Below are positions 29,685-38,138 of a stretch of 64,000 nt of DNA, in pieces. Position numbers and translations under genes: made by a program. The notes beneath the pieces were generated by a model. The model was not told the DNA's origin, did no database searches, and was given only the letters and a program-made list of their open reading frames with translations. The DNA is from Lentibacillus cibarius (lineage in GTDB: Bacteria > Bacillota > Bacilli > Bacillales > Amphibacillaceae): NCBI RefSeq assembly GCF_005887555.1, contig NZ_VCIA01000001.1, positions 682,001 through 746,000 on the forward strand, read 5' to 3'. Position 1 is the first letter of the stretch. Every line of letters starts with the position of its first letter.

Positions 29685-32243
29685 TCATTCCAGGAATTCC
29701 GCTACATTCGTATCAATCAGTTGCATTTCCGCATCACTTAAGTCAAACGCACTCGCTGTCATTTGATCAATTTCCTCGTTCAACTGATTTTCTTTTTCAA
29801 CCAATCTATTCATCACACTTTTTCTATTTTCATAATACGCCAGCCAGCCTGACTTTTCGGTAAGGGACATATACTTCCATTTGCTAAGCTGCTCCAGCCA
29901 CTCTTCTGCATTCCATTTATAAAACGTTTGGAATGAAGCGGGCAATCGATCTATTTTAAGTTCATGTCGGATCACTTGTTCCATTGTGTGCAAAGCTTTG
30001 CCTTTATCATACTTAACTTGCAACATTTGAGCGACTGCTTCCGATATGTGTTTCTGCTCTTGTTCTGAAATATCCGGAACAGGAAACATTTTCAAATCCT
30101 TCACCTTAAACTGTGGAAATGTTTTTCGCTGGAATTTATCGAACTTGTTGATAAACCAGAACGTTGTGATTTTTGAATTCAGCACACCCAACAAAAATAG
30201 CGGATCTTTTTGGAAATTTATAATATTGTTAGCGTTGCGGTCATTCAAGACTTCCTCTTCCGTGTAGACAGCGTTGATTGCATACGTTGACCTGGAAGGA
30301 ATTTGCCTTACTAAAATTCTTGACGATGTGAAAATTTCTTCTTTCCGTCTGGCAGCCAGATGGGGGCCATATCGAAGCCAGCTGCCACCCCAGTCGATAT
30401 AATAACGGCAAACATCGCGCCCCTCAAGGTACATCCAATACGTTTCATCAACTTGATCATCACTGTGATATACCCTATTCTCCTTCATTTCCTTTGTCTG
30501 GACCGGATTACCCTTACCAACTTCATAAGCCACCAGGCCCGATTTCACGGTCGCAACAGCGCCTAAATTCAGCCCTGTTTCTTCTATCTTTCTCATCACA
30601 TTAAAGGCTTGTTTGTTTTTCATGAGCGAAATATTAATGATACTTTGCTCATCTACTAATTGTTCTGGACGTACTTCAGCGACAATCTCGACATTTTCAC
30701 CAGCGTATTCTCCGAGTTTGACGGTTGTCGGCGCTGTTTTTTGGAAAATAATGAAACACGTATCGACATCTGCCTGTGCAAATATCCGGTCGTATATATT
30801 GATAATTTTCAAGTTGCCGGTGTGTTCCAGAAGAAAACGCCGCATTTTCTTAAACGAATCAATCGTCAAACACGTGTTAGGCACAATGAAAGCAAACCAG
30901 CCACCTTCTTTGAGCAAATGGTACGAACGTTCAATGAATAATAAATAGGTATTTATTTGGTATTCTACTAAATCATAATGGTTGTTAAAATAAGCTTTTT
31001 CGGCCGCTGTAAATCCTTTATTCCTTGCAAACACATACGGCGGATTGCCAATAATGACATCAAATCCACCAGCATCCATTATCCCCGGGAATTCTTTATC
31101 CCATTGAAATGCCTTATTCGTAACATCCGGGTTATCAATAATCGAATTCCCTGTTTTCAAGTTATCATCAAGTAACGTCAATTCCTCGCGTTTATTCGCG
31201 GTTTTCAGCCACAACGACAATTTTGATATTTCGACGGTTTCTTCATTCAAATCAACACCGAACAAGTTATTGGTCAAAATATAACGGTTAATATCGACTA
31301 ATTCCGCTTGACCATCCTGCATTTCTTCCAGTTTTTTGTTAATTTTGTCCCTTTCTAAAGTGAGAGTGTCCAATGCCATATGGAGGAACGCACCACTCCC
31401 CACCGCCGGGTCCAATATTTTAATAGAACGCAGCTGCTGTTGTAATTGACGGTAAAACGCAATGTGTTTCTCTACGGGCAACAACTTTTTCCTACGTTTA
31501 TCCGGTTGGGGTTTATGAAATTTTGAAAAGTCCTCTCCCGTTAAATTCGGTAGTGCATCCGCATGAAATTCCCGTTTTCTGTCATTAATCCAGCTGCCTA
31601 ACGTCTCCTCTAGCAGCAATTTCGTAACACCCGGCGACGTGTAAAATATCCCGTCTTTCTTCCGTTTCCCTTGCTCCGAGTCAAATGTTTCATTAAGGAT
31701 ATCCGATTTTATTTTTTCAATATCATTGATTGATTGTTCAAAAATATGTCCAAGTATGTTCACATTAAGCTCTACGGAATAATCATAATTGGTTATCCTT
31801 TCAAACAACGGAAATATATCATCTTGGATAACTAAACCATCCAATATAATATCCTCTTTAAACAAACCACCATTAAAACGATTAATATTCATATCAGGGT
31901 TTCCTTTATCAATCGAAAGGAATAACTCTTTTAGCTGATTCCATATCTTGGTGTCACGCTTTTCAAATGAATGCTTGGACATTTGAACAACGTTTCGGAG
32001 AACATTTCTCGGCAGTAAATCGGCATCTTCACAGAAGCAAACAAATATAAACCGATCGAGGATTTTCAACGTCTTTTCAAAAATCACTAACTTATCTAAT
32101 CCGCTGTTCTGATCCCGCAAATGTTTAAACAATTCCTTCCGTACATGCCGGTAATCCTGATAAAAAACTTTAAGCATTTCTTCTTCCTCTAAATGGCTGA
32201 GCTGACGCTTTTTATATTTATGATTAAATATGGCGTTATACAT
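29685..32243 (-). CDS. Eco57I/type IIG-like DNA adenine methyltransferase, apparently without the N-terminal nuclease domain
   Basis: 852 aa. Motif I is LDPAVGSGAFL and motif IV is IGNPPYVFA, the N6-adenine class. The region before motif I (KKDGIFYTSPGVTKLLLEE) and the C-terminal TaqI-like recognition region (KDLKMFPVPDISEQEQ) are as in type IIG restriction-methylation enzymes. Those are usually about 1000 aa or more with a PD-(D/E)XK nuclease at the N-terminus; here the protein begins at HLEEEEMLKVFYQDYRHVRK, the linker that normally follows the nuclease. I prefer the ATG at 32243 (after GGGTGA) to a GTG at 32273. Only 169 bp separate it from guaC, so no room remains for the missing part. 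May be an orphan methylase or a truncated remnant. Confidence 0.8.
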   Translation of the reverse strand: MYNAIFNHKYKKRQLSHLEEEEMLKVFYQDYRHVRKELFKHLRDQNSGLDKLVIFEKTLKILDRFIFVCFCEDADLLPRNVLRNVVQMSKHSFEKRDTKIWNQLKELFLSIDKGNPDMNINRFNGGLFKEDIILDGLVIQDDIFPLFERITNYDYSVELNVNILGHIFEQSINDIEKIKSDILNETFDSEQGKRKKDGIFYTSPGVTKLLLEETLGSWINDRKREFHADALPNLTGEDFSKFHKPQPDKRRKKLLPVEKHIAFYRQLQQQLRSIKILDPAVGSGAFLHMALDTLTLERDKINKKLEEMQDGQAELVDINRYILTNNLFGVDLNEETVEISKLSLWLKTANKREELTLLDDNLKTGNSIIDNPDVTNKAFQWDKEFPGIMDAGGFDVIIGNPPYVFARNKGFTAAEKAYFNNHYDLVEYQINTYLLFIERSYHLLKEGGWFAFIVPNTCLTIDSFKKMRRFLLEHTGNLKIINIYDRIFAQADVDTCFIIFQKTAPTTVKLGEYAGENVEIVAEVRPEQLVDEQSIINISLMKNKQAFNVMRKIEETGLNLGAVATVKSGLVAYEVGKGNPVQTKEMKENRVYHSDDQVDETYWMYLEGRDVCRYYIDWGGSWLRYGPHLAARRKEEIFTSSRILVRQIPSRSTYAINAVYTEEEVLNDRNANNIINFQKDPLFLLGVLNSKITTFWFINKFDKFQRKTFPQFKVKDLKMFPVPDISEQEQKHISEAVAQMLQVKYDKGKALHTMEQVIRHELKIDRLPASFQTFYKWNAEEWLEQLSKWKYMSLTEKSGWLAYYENRKSVMNRLVEKENQLNEEIDQMTASAFDLSDAEMQLIDTNVAEFLE

Positions 32244-32321
32244 CGGTTCACCCGCTTTTATGTCTAAATTCACTTAGTATTATAGCACAGCGATTTGAAC
32301 AGTTTATCCGATAGACTCATT

Positions 32322-32396
32322 TTGACATACAAAAAAGAATCATGTATAGTGTTCAATGTACGAACGTTTAAAACATTTCATTGTATAATATTCGTT
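32322..32396 (+). promoter_or_regulatory. guaC promoter with a PurR box pair
   Basis: TTGACA (32322-32327), 17 bp, TATAGT (32345-32350). Just downstream are ACGAACGTT (32360-32368) and the inverted AATATTCGTTT (32387-32397), resembling the paired PurBoxes of Bacillus PurR with one or two mismatches in each core. guaC belongs to the PurR regulon in B. subtilis, which supports the reading. Confidence 0.6.
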
Positions 32397-32412
32397 TTTA
32401 GGGGAGATATTT

Positions 32413-33396
32413 ATGGAAAATGTATTTGACTATGAAGATGTGCAGCTGGTTCCAGCAAAATGCATCGTAAACAGCCGATCCGAATGTGACACGTCCATTA
32501 CCTTGGGCGGACATACGTTTAAACTTCCTGTTGTTCCAGCAAACATGCAAACGATTATCGACGAAAATATAGCCAATAAGCTTGCTGATGGCGGATATTT
32601 CTATGTCATGCACCGGTTTGAACCAGAGAAGCGTTGGGGTTTCATTAAAGACATGCATTCACGTGGACTTATCGCATCAATCAGTGTTGGTGTCAAAGAT
32701 GAAGAGTATTCATTTATCCAACAGTTAGCCCATGAGCAGCTTATACCAGAATACATTACGATTGATATCGCACACGGGCATGCGAATTCAGTAATAAAAA
32801 TGATTCAGCATATTAAAGAACACTTGCCCGATAGTTTTGTGATTGCGGGAAATGTCGGCACCCCTGAGGCAGTACGAGAATTGGAGCATGCTGGTGCGGA
32901 TGCCACTAAAGTTGGTATCGGACCCGGAAAAGTCTGTACTACAAAACTAAAAACGGGCTTCGGAACCGGCGGCTGGCAATTAGCAGCATTAAAATGGTGT
33001 GCCAAGGCAGCAAGTAAACCAATCATTGCTGATGGAGGTATTCGTACCCATGGGGATATTGCTAAATCGATTAGGTTCGGTGCGTCGATGGTCATGATTG
33101 GTTCACTTTTTGCCGGACACGAGGAATCACCAGGGGAAACGATTGAAAAAGACGGAAAGTGGTATAAAGAGTACTTTGGATCAGCTTCTGAATTTCAAAA
33201 AGGCGAAAAGAAAAACGTAGAAGGCAAAAAAATGTATGTGGAGCACAAAGGCTCCTTAAATGATACGCTTAAAGAAATGGAGCAAGATTTGCAATCATCT
33301 ATTTCTTATGCGGGGGGCAGTCAACTTGAAGCTATCCGTCATGTCGATTATGTGGTCGTGAAGAATTCCATTTTTAATGGGGATCAGGTTTATTAA
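32413..33396 (+). CDS. guaC: GuaC, GMP reductase
   Basis: 327 aa, IMP dehydrogenase/GMP reductase barrel without CBS domains. The catalytic cysteine loop is [12 protein letters not shown] and the phosphate-binding part is [15 protein letters not shown]. It converts GMP to IMP using NADPH, returning guanine nucleotides to the pool. The ATG at 32413 follows GGGGAGATATTT. Length matches the Bacillus type. It has its own promoter and appears monocistronic. Confidence 0.95.
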   Translation: MENVFDYEDVQLVPAKCIVNSRSECDTSITLGGHTFKLPVVPANMQTIIDENIANKLADGGYFYVMHRFEPEKRWGFIKDMHSRGLIASISVGVKDEEYSFIQQLAHEQLIPEYITIDIAHGHANSVIKMIQHIKEHLPDSFVIAGNVGTPEAVRELEHAGADATKVGIGPGKVCTTKLKTGFGTGGWQLAALKWCAKAASKPIIADGGIRTHGDIAKSIRFGASMVMIGSLFAGHEESPGETIEKDGKWYKEYFGSASEFQKGEKKNVEGKKMYVEHKGSLNDTLKEMEQDLQSSISYAGGSQLEAIRHVDYVVVKNSIFNGDQVY

Positions 33397-33496
33397 TGAC
33401 CGCATATGCATTAAAATTCCCCATTTTTAATAAACAGTATTTGACAGTTATCTCTTCATATGTTTTCATTGAATTTAACTGAATAATAAAACGAAA

Positions 33497-33590
33497 ACAC
33501 TAGGGGAGCATTTTTCTGCTGAGAAAGGTAAGACTTGACCCTTTGAACCTGATCTAGTTCATACTAGCGTAGGGAAGTGGATACGAATGT
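33497..33590 (+). ncRNA. TPP riboswitch (THI element)
   Basis: Conserved blocks in order: CACTAGGGGAGC, GCTGAGAAAG, ACCCTTTGAACCTGATCTAG and ACTAGCGTAGGGAAGTGG. These form P1-P5 of the thiamine pyrophosphate aptamer. It lies in the leader of tenA and ends about 95 bp before its start codon. Confidence 0.95.
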
Positions 33591-33650
33591 GCGTAAAACT
33601 TTGCCATTTGAATCAATCATACGCTTACCGGTCATACATGATTAGGCGTG

Positions 33651-33682
33651 CTCCCTCTTAGTGAAATAAGAGAGGAGTTTTT
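33651..33682 (+). terminator. Expression-platform hairpin of the TPP riboswitch
   Basis: CTCCCTCTTA (33651-33660) pairs with TAAGAGAGGAG (33667-33677), followed by TTTTT. The right arm is also the ribosome site of tenA (GAGAGGAG), so the hairpin could both end transcription and hide the ribosome site. Confidence 0.85.
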
Positions 33683-33685
33683 ATT

Positions 33686-34372
33686 ATGGCACAGAAATTC
33701 AGTAATCGTATTTTTAATCGGGTTAAACCTTTATGGCATACTTATCTGGAGCACCCCTTTGTCAAAGGTATAGGGGAAGGAACGCTCGATGTGGAAAAGT
33801 TTAAACACTATATGAAACAAGACTACATTTATTTAGTTGAGTATTCGCGCATCTTTGCCATCGGAGCAGCGAAAGCGCATAACTTAAAAACGATGACCAC
33901 ATTTGCAAACCTCCTGCATGGAACCATGAATGTTGAAATGGATTTACACCGGGAATACGCATCGACATTCGGTATTTCAAATGATGAATTGGAAGCAACC
34001 GAACCATCCGCAACTGTGACAGCCTATACAAGCTATATGCTGAATAAAGCACAAAGTGGCGGTGTCGAAAATGCAATCGCAGCTGTTCTGGCATGCGCAT
34101 GGAGTTATAACTTCATCGGGAAAGAGCTTGCCACATGGCCCAATGCCACAGAACATGAGCTTTATGGCAATTGGGTACAAATGTATTCATCTGAGGAATT
34201 TTCCAAGCTTGCCAATGACTGTATCGAATTAATCAATGAAATTGCTGAAGGAAAACCAGAACACGAATTAAAAGAATTAGAGGAGATTGTGGTAAAGACA
34301 AGTTACTTTGAATATATGTTTTGGGATATGGCTGAAAATAAATCCACTTGGCCTGTCAAATCAACTGTCTAA
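33686..34372 (+). CDS. tenA: TenA, aminopyrimidine aminohydrolase (thiaminase II)
   Basis: 228-aa all-helical TenA/Thi-4 family protein. DYIYLVEYSRIFAIG, the active-site cysteine in AAVLACAWSYNFIG, and EMYSSEEF-like WVQMYSSEEFSKL with a C-terminal Glu region are present. It recovers the HMP pyrimidine from degraded thiamine. It is under a TPP riboswitch, as expected, but stands alone: no thiazole or kinase genes follow, and a terminator lies about 120 bp downstream. Confidence 0.93.
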   Translation: MAQKFSNRIFNRVKPLWHTYLEHPFVKGIGEGTLDVEKFKHYMKQDYIYLVEYSRIFAIGAAKAHNLKTMTTFANLLHGTMNVEMDLHREYASTFGISNDELEATEPSATVTAYTSYMLNKAQSGGVENAIAAVLACAWSYNFIGKELATWPNATEHELYGNWVQMYSSEEFSKLANDCIELINEIAEGKPEHELKELEEIVVKTSYFEYMFWDMAENKSTWPVKSTV

Positions 34373-34487
34373 AAATAAAGGTTCAAGCTAAATTCGTCAC
34401 GTTCTATGCCAACCGCTAGCACTAATACGTCGGGACTGGACGTGACTTATCATTTATTTTATACTTCTTATCCTATAAAATCAGGAA

Positions 34488-34535
34488 ACTTCTCCCCCAG
34501 GTTGTCTGATTGTCAACAATGGGGGACGTTTTTTG
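34488..34535 (+). terminator. Terminator after tenA
   Basis: TCCCCCAGGTTG (34493-34504) pairs with CAACAATGGGGGA (34514-34526), then GTTTTTT after CG. A second weaker inverted repeat (GTCACGT near 34398 with ACGTGAC near 34440) lies between it and tenA. Confidence 0.75.
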
Positions 34536-34562
34536 TTCGTACCAGCTTTAACTAAGGAACAT

Positions 34563-34611
34563 AAAAAACTTCGGCACGCACATAACCCTATAGCTAGTGC
34601 CGAAGTTTTTT
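34563..34611. repeat. Hairpin repeat of the CGGCA...TGCCG family, copy 2
   Basis: AAAAAACTTCGGCAC (34563-34577) pairs with GTGCCGAAGTTTTTT (34597-34611). CTATAGCTAG precedes the right arm, as in copy 1. It lies after the tenA terminator, so it is not needed for termination. Confidence 0.6.
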
Positions 34612-34786
34612 GCTAATATATTCCAAAAGTTTACTTTTAACCGTATACAAAAGACAGTATCATTGACAACAATTTGAAATAATTGTATGATGCGCACGTA
34701 ACTAAAAGTTTCCCGTGGTAAACATTAAAGTTTATGTTAATTGAAGAACCTTAAATCCTGAACAAAGAAGGGGGAAATATCCCATT

Positions 34787-35602
34787 ATGATTGATTATTT
34801 CCTAGATCTAAATCCAATTGCACAAGCAACATTTGCAACCCTTTTTACATGGGGCATGACAGCTTTAGGTGCTGCTCTCGTTTTTACAACAAAGGGCTTC
34901 AATCAACGTTTTATGGATAGTATGCTGGGCTTTGCCGGTGGAGTGATGATTGCTGCAAGCTTCTGGTCATTGCTTTCACCGGCATTGGAAAAGGCTGAAG
35001 GTGGGCCATTGCCAGCGTGGATTCCGGCCGCAATAGGCTTTTTGCTAGGCGGTATCTTCCTTTGGGCAGCAGATAAATTACTCCCTCACCTTCATCCGGG
35101 ATTAGCCATGGATGAGGCTGAAGGGATCCATCCGGACAGAAAAAGACGGAGTACGCTTCTAGTTTTGGCAATTACCCTGCATAACATTCCGGAAGGGCTT
35201 GCTGTTGGTGTAGCTTTCGGTGCAATAGCCGCTGATTTGCCGACAGCTTCACTTGGTGGTGCCATTGCACTGGCTATCGGTATTGGAATCCAGAACTTTC
35301 CAGAAGGCCTTGCCGTTTCTATGCCACTTCGGCGTGAAGGAATGTCTCGTGGAAAAAGTTTTATGTACGGGCAGGCATCCGGAGTTGTTGAGCCAATTGC
35401 CGGAATTATCGGGGCACTCGCCGTCACCATTATGCAACCATTATTGCCATATGCATTAAGCTTCGCTGCAGGTGCGATGATTTTCGTTGTGGCCGAAGAA
35501 GTTATCCCTGGGTCACAGGAAAATGGGAATAAAGACCTTGCCTCAATGAGTATCATGTTCGGTTTTGCCGTTATGATGATTCTCGACGTCGCATTGGGAT
35601 AG
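34787..35602 (+). CDS. ZIP-family metal transporter (GufA/ZupT-like)
   Basis: 271 aa with about eight membrane helices. The metal-binding helix IV motif [14 protein letters not shown] and helix [17 protein letters not shown] are intact, and a short His-containing loop ([20 protein letters not shown]) lies between helices III and IV. ZIP proteins move divalent metals (zinc, iron or manganese) into the cytoplasm; the metal is not clear. The ribosome site is GGGGGA with long spacing. No Zur box is seen upstream, unlike the znu operon. Confidence 0.88.
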   Translation: MIDYFLDLNPIAQATFATLFTWGMTALGAALVFTTKGFNQRFMDSMLGFAGGVMIAASFWSLLSPALEKAEGGPLPAWIPAAIGFLLGGIFLWAADKLLPHLHPGLAMDEAEGIHPDRKRRSTLLVLAITLHNIPEGLAVGVAFGAIAADLPTASLGGAIALAIGIGIQNFPEGLAVSMPLRREGMSRGKSFMYGQASGVVEPIAGIIGALAVTIMQPLLPYALSFAAGAMIFVVAEEVIPGSQENGNKDLASMSIMFGFAVMMILDVALG

Positions 35603-35628
35603 CGGGATACGAGATAGTCTCCCGTTTC

Positions 35629-36270
35629 TCACTCCCCGAATTGCGTCCTATCATTAGCCTGAATCAGGCGAACAAAATGACTCATGATCAGCGCAGTCAA
35701 CCCCCAAATAACATTCCCATTGTACTGATAAAAAAGTTCTTCCCTACTACGGGCGTTCCAGTTGTAGTTTTTTCCTCCTTGAATAAGTTCGAAGGGAAAA
35801 TCCTTTTCAGGCATGGGCTGGTATGCCACTTTGTATCTTGCAGGTTTAGTTTCTAGAAAGAATGACAGCGGTACCGTAAACACTCGCTCCACCTCTGACT
35901 GATTCGGAGTGATCTGCTCCGGCTGTTTGATGATACCCGCAAAAGGATAGACGATTCTTGTTTCGGAAATGAGGTAATCAAGCGGGAATACATCTTGGAT
36001 AGCTGTCTGTTCCAATCCAAGCTCTTCCGATGTTTCCCTAATGGCGCATTGACATTCATCTAAATCACAGCTATCCATCTTACCACCAGGAAAACAGACG
36101 TCTCCCGGCTGACTGCGCATATTCATCGACCTAACCTCAAATAATATATGGGGTTGTCCCTGCTCTGTTTCTATGAGCGGGATAAGAACGCCAAATTCCC
36201 GGTATTGTTCCCGCCCAAGAATGGATGGCTTATGGTCTTTAAGCTTTGCGATGATAGCCGACGTATCCAA
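35629..36270 (-). CDS. Nudix hydrolase, CoA pyrophosphatase-like
   Basis: 213 aa. Nudix box GGKMDSCDLDECQCAIRETS-EELGL with catalytic REtxEELG; the preceding SQPGDVCFPGGK is the pattern of the NudL/CoA-pyrophosphatase group (UPF0035). The box has Cys residues in unusual places (SCD, CQC), but the catalytic Glu residues remain. Such enzymes hydrolyse CoA or its derivatives to phosphopantetheine. The start is most likely the TTG at 36270, 8 nt after GGAGG; a GTG at 36279 abuts the ribosome site. Confidence 0.85.
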   Translation of the reverse strand: MDTSAIIAKLKDHKPSILGREQYREFGVLIPLIETEQGQPHILFEVRSMNMRSQPGDVCFPGGKMDSCDLDECQCAIRETSEELGLEQTAIQDVFPLDYLISETRIVYPFAGIIKQPEQITPNQSEVERVFTVPLSFFLETKPARYKVAYQPMPEKDFPFELIQGGKNYNWNARSREELFYQYNGNVIWGLTALIMSHFVRLIQANDRTQFGE

Positions 36271-36405
36271 CGCACACACCTCCGTTATTACATTTTTGCT
36301 TTTTGCTTATGATATAACTCTTTATTGAAAAAAGGGACAAGTGTGCTTAGCTTAAAATCCTTATCCTTTTCTGAAGCTTATCAATTCAAGCCTTGTCTTA
36401 TGGTG

Positions 36406-36436
36406 TTGACGTTTTTATTATAGGGACATCTATAAT
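36406..36436 (+). promoter_or_regulatory. Possible promoter of a micro-ORF
   Basis: TTGACG (36406-36411) and TATAAT (36431-36436) with a long 19-bp spacer, about 50 bp before the start at 36485. The 36280-36405 stretch shows nothing else. Confidence 0.4.
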
Positions 36437-36484
36437 GATATACTGTCCGATGTTATTACCGAATGAAACACGGGGGGAGCTTTA

Positions 36485-36574
36485 ATGGAAGTATGGGAAG
36501 CTGCGTATGTTGCGGGAATAATAGGCGGGGAAGGAAAGCTGCGTCAGGATGGTCGCCTAGAATATTTGCATTAA
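36485..36574 (+). CDS. 29-aa micro-ORF with a LAGLIDADG-like motif, perhaps a homing-endonuclease remnant
   Basis: Reads MEVWEAAYVAGIIGGEGKLR then QDGRLEYLH and stops. The WEAAYVAGIIGGEG segment resembles the first LAGLIDADG helix of single-motif homing endonucleases (typical form AGIIDGEGS), with Gly in place of the catalytic Asp. A very strong ribosome site (GGGGGGAG, 5-6 nt upstream) and a possible promoter precede it. Nothing after codon 29 continues the family in any frame, so it is either a remnant or an unrelated small protein. It ends 109 bp before the insertion sequence. Confidence 0.4.
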   Translation: MEVWEAAYVAGIIGGEGKLRQDGRLEYLH

Positions 36575-36683
36575 AATACTTTTAAATCATAGAGCGTTTT
36601 ATCGTTTAAAGGTACTTTTTCTAATATTTAATAAAACATTTCTACGATAAAATAAAGCGTGAAACTTCCAAATGGAATTTTAT

Positions 36684-38080
36684 GGTTCTCTGTCAAATGT
36701 GGTGGTGTGATTTTCACTCCACCATCTCTTTTTACTTCCTAGGCTTTGGGGCATTTTATGCCAAAGCCCTTCTAACCTCTTGTCGCCACAGTATTTTCTT
36801 TTTCAAGCGTTTAAAATCTTTAATTCCATATGACATACGTTTGGCCACTTTAATCGTGTTGTTTACACCTTCAATATATCCGTTATTGAACGGGTACATA
36901 AAGGACTGTAGAATTTCCTGCCTCCAGCGTTTAAATGTCTTCATGACTTTGTGAAATGCTTCAATATTAGAGGCTTTCATAGCCGATAAACATTCTTCAA
37001 ATCCTTGGGTCGCTGTGATTTTATCACTTTCTTTAAACCATTGATCGAGCTTGTTTTTTAGTTCATATGCTTCTTTTAATCGGGGATGAATCTGTAGTAA
37101 TTGATTTACTTTTTCCTTTTGTTCATCAGTTAATTTATATTGGGATTTCCACAATAATTTTTTGCTTCGCTTCATTCGGATTCGTTCATTCTTTTCAAGG
37201 TCATGTTGCACTTCTCGCCGCACACTATCCAGCGCCCAATAGACTTGTCGCATAAAGTGAAAACGATCAGCGATGATTAACGGATCACCTAAGGCTTTCT
37301 GTACTGCTTGTTTGAAGGATCTGGATAAATCCATGACTACGATTTCAACATTACTGGTGTCACAAGATTTTAAATATCTTTTAATGGTATCTACCTTTCT
37401 GTCAGGTAATACATCAATAATCTCTTTATGTTCGATATCAGCTATAACGGTTTGGAATCTTTCCCCACCAGCATCCCCTTTAAATTCATCAATGGCGATT
37501 GCACGGGGCAGCACCTTCTTGGTTTTTATGTCCCTGCGATCGAATATACGCAATAACCTGTTAGAACTCATGCCTGTTAATTGTGCAGCAGTCGTGAATG
37601 AACCCACACCTGTGTACGTTAATGCAGTTGTTTGAACCGAGCTTGTGCAACGTTGATACCGGTCCACCATTTGAAGTTTTTCATAAAAGGTATGCCGGCA
37701 ATTCACACACAAATACCGCCTCTTTCTCAAAGAGATTTTCACTGGCTTATTTGATACGATTGGCCCCTGAATCTGCTGATTACGGTAACTATGGACACGC
37801 TTAGTTTTTTCCTTACAGAATGGGCACTTCTGCGTTTTCACTTTCGTATAAAGCTCTACATAAAACTTATCTGGTTCACTAGTCATATCCCAAACATCTA
37901 CATGCTTATCTTTAATCCCCAGCATTTCTATGATAAAATGATTTTGCACTCTTTCCCTCTCCTTTGACCTTTTGTGTGGACAACTCTAGGTTAACAAAAG
38001 AGAGGGGATTGAGTGTATTTTTTTGTCTTCATTTGAAGTATTGATAATACTGGAGACACCACCACATTTAGTATAGAGCC
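36684..38080 (-). mobile_element. Complete ISL3-family insertion sequence, 1397 bp
   Basis: Imperfect terminal inverted repeats of about 25 bp: GGTTCTCTGTCAAATGTGG at the left and GGCTCTATACTAAATGTGG (reverse strand) at the right, both continuing TGGTGT. It is flanked on both sides by the 8-bp direct repeat AATTTTAT (36676-36683 and 38081-38088), the usual ISL3 duplication length. It carries one transposase gene with no visible damage, so it may be active. It inserted about 30 bp outside the ssrA terminator. Confidence 0.95.
36756..37949 (-). CDS. ISL3-family transposase
   Basis: 397 aa. An N-terminal zinc-finger part has CPFCKEKTKR and CVNCRHTF (two CxxC pairs), followed by a helix-turn-helix and the DDE catalytic domain: AIAIDEFKG (first Asp), VVMDLSRSFKQA (second Asp) and NGYIEGVNNTIKVAKRM (Glu). 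Start is a GTG at 37949 behind GGAGAGGG. Length is slightly shorter than the common 400-430 aa but all motifs are present. Confidence 0.95.
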   Translation of the reverse strand: MQNHFIIEMLGIKDKHVDVWDMTSEPDKFYVELYTKVKTQKCPFCKEKTKRVHSYRNQQIQGPIVSNKPVKISLRKRRYLCVNCRHTFYEKLQMVDRYQRCTSSVQTTALTYTGVGSFTTAAQLTGMSSNRLLRIFDRRDIKTKKVLPRAIAIDEFKGDAGGERFQTVIADIEHKEIIDVLPDRKVDTIKRYLKSCDTSNVEIVVMDLSRSFKQAVQKALGDPLIIADRFHFMRQVYWALDSVRREVQHDLEKNERIRMKRSKKLLWKSQYKLTDEQKEKVNQLLQIHPRLKEAYELKNKLDQWFKESDKITATQGFEECLSAMKASNIEAFHKVMKTFKRWRQEILQSFMYPFNNGYIEGVNNTIKVAKRMSYGIKDFKRLKKKILWRQEVRRALA

Positions 38081-38109
38081 AATTTTATGCTTTATATCAC
38101 ACGGTAATA

Positions 38110-38138
38110 AAAAAACCACCAACATATGTATTGGTGGA
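38110..38138 (-). terminator. ssrA terminator
   Basis: On the minus strand CCACCA at the tmRNA 3' end pairs with TTGGTGG, then seven T residues (38111-38119 region). The stem includes the encoded CCA end, so termination and 3' processing share bases. Confidence 0.8.
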
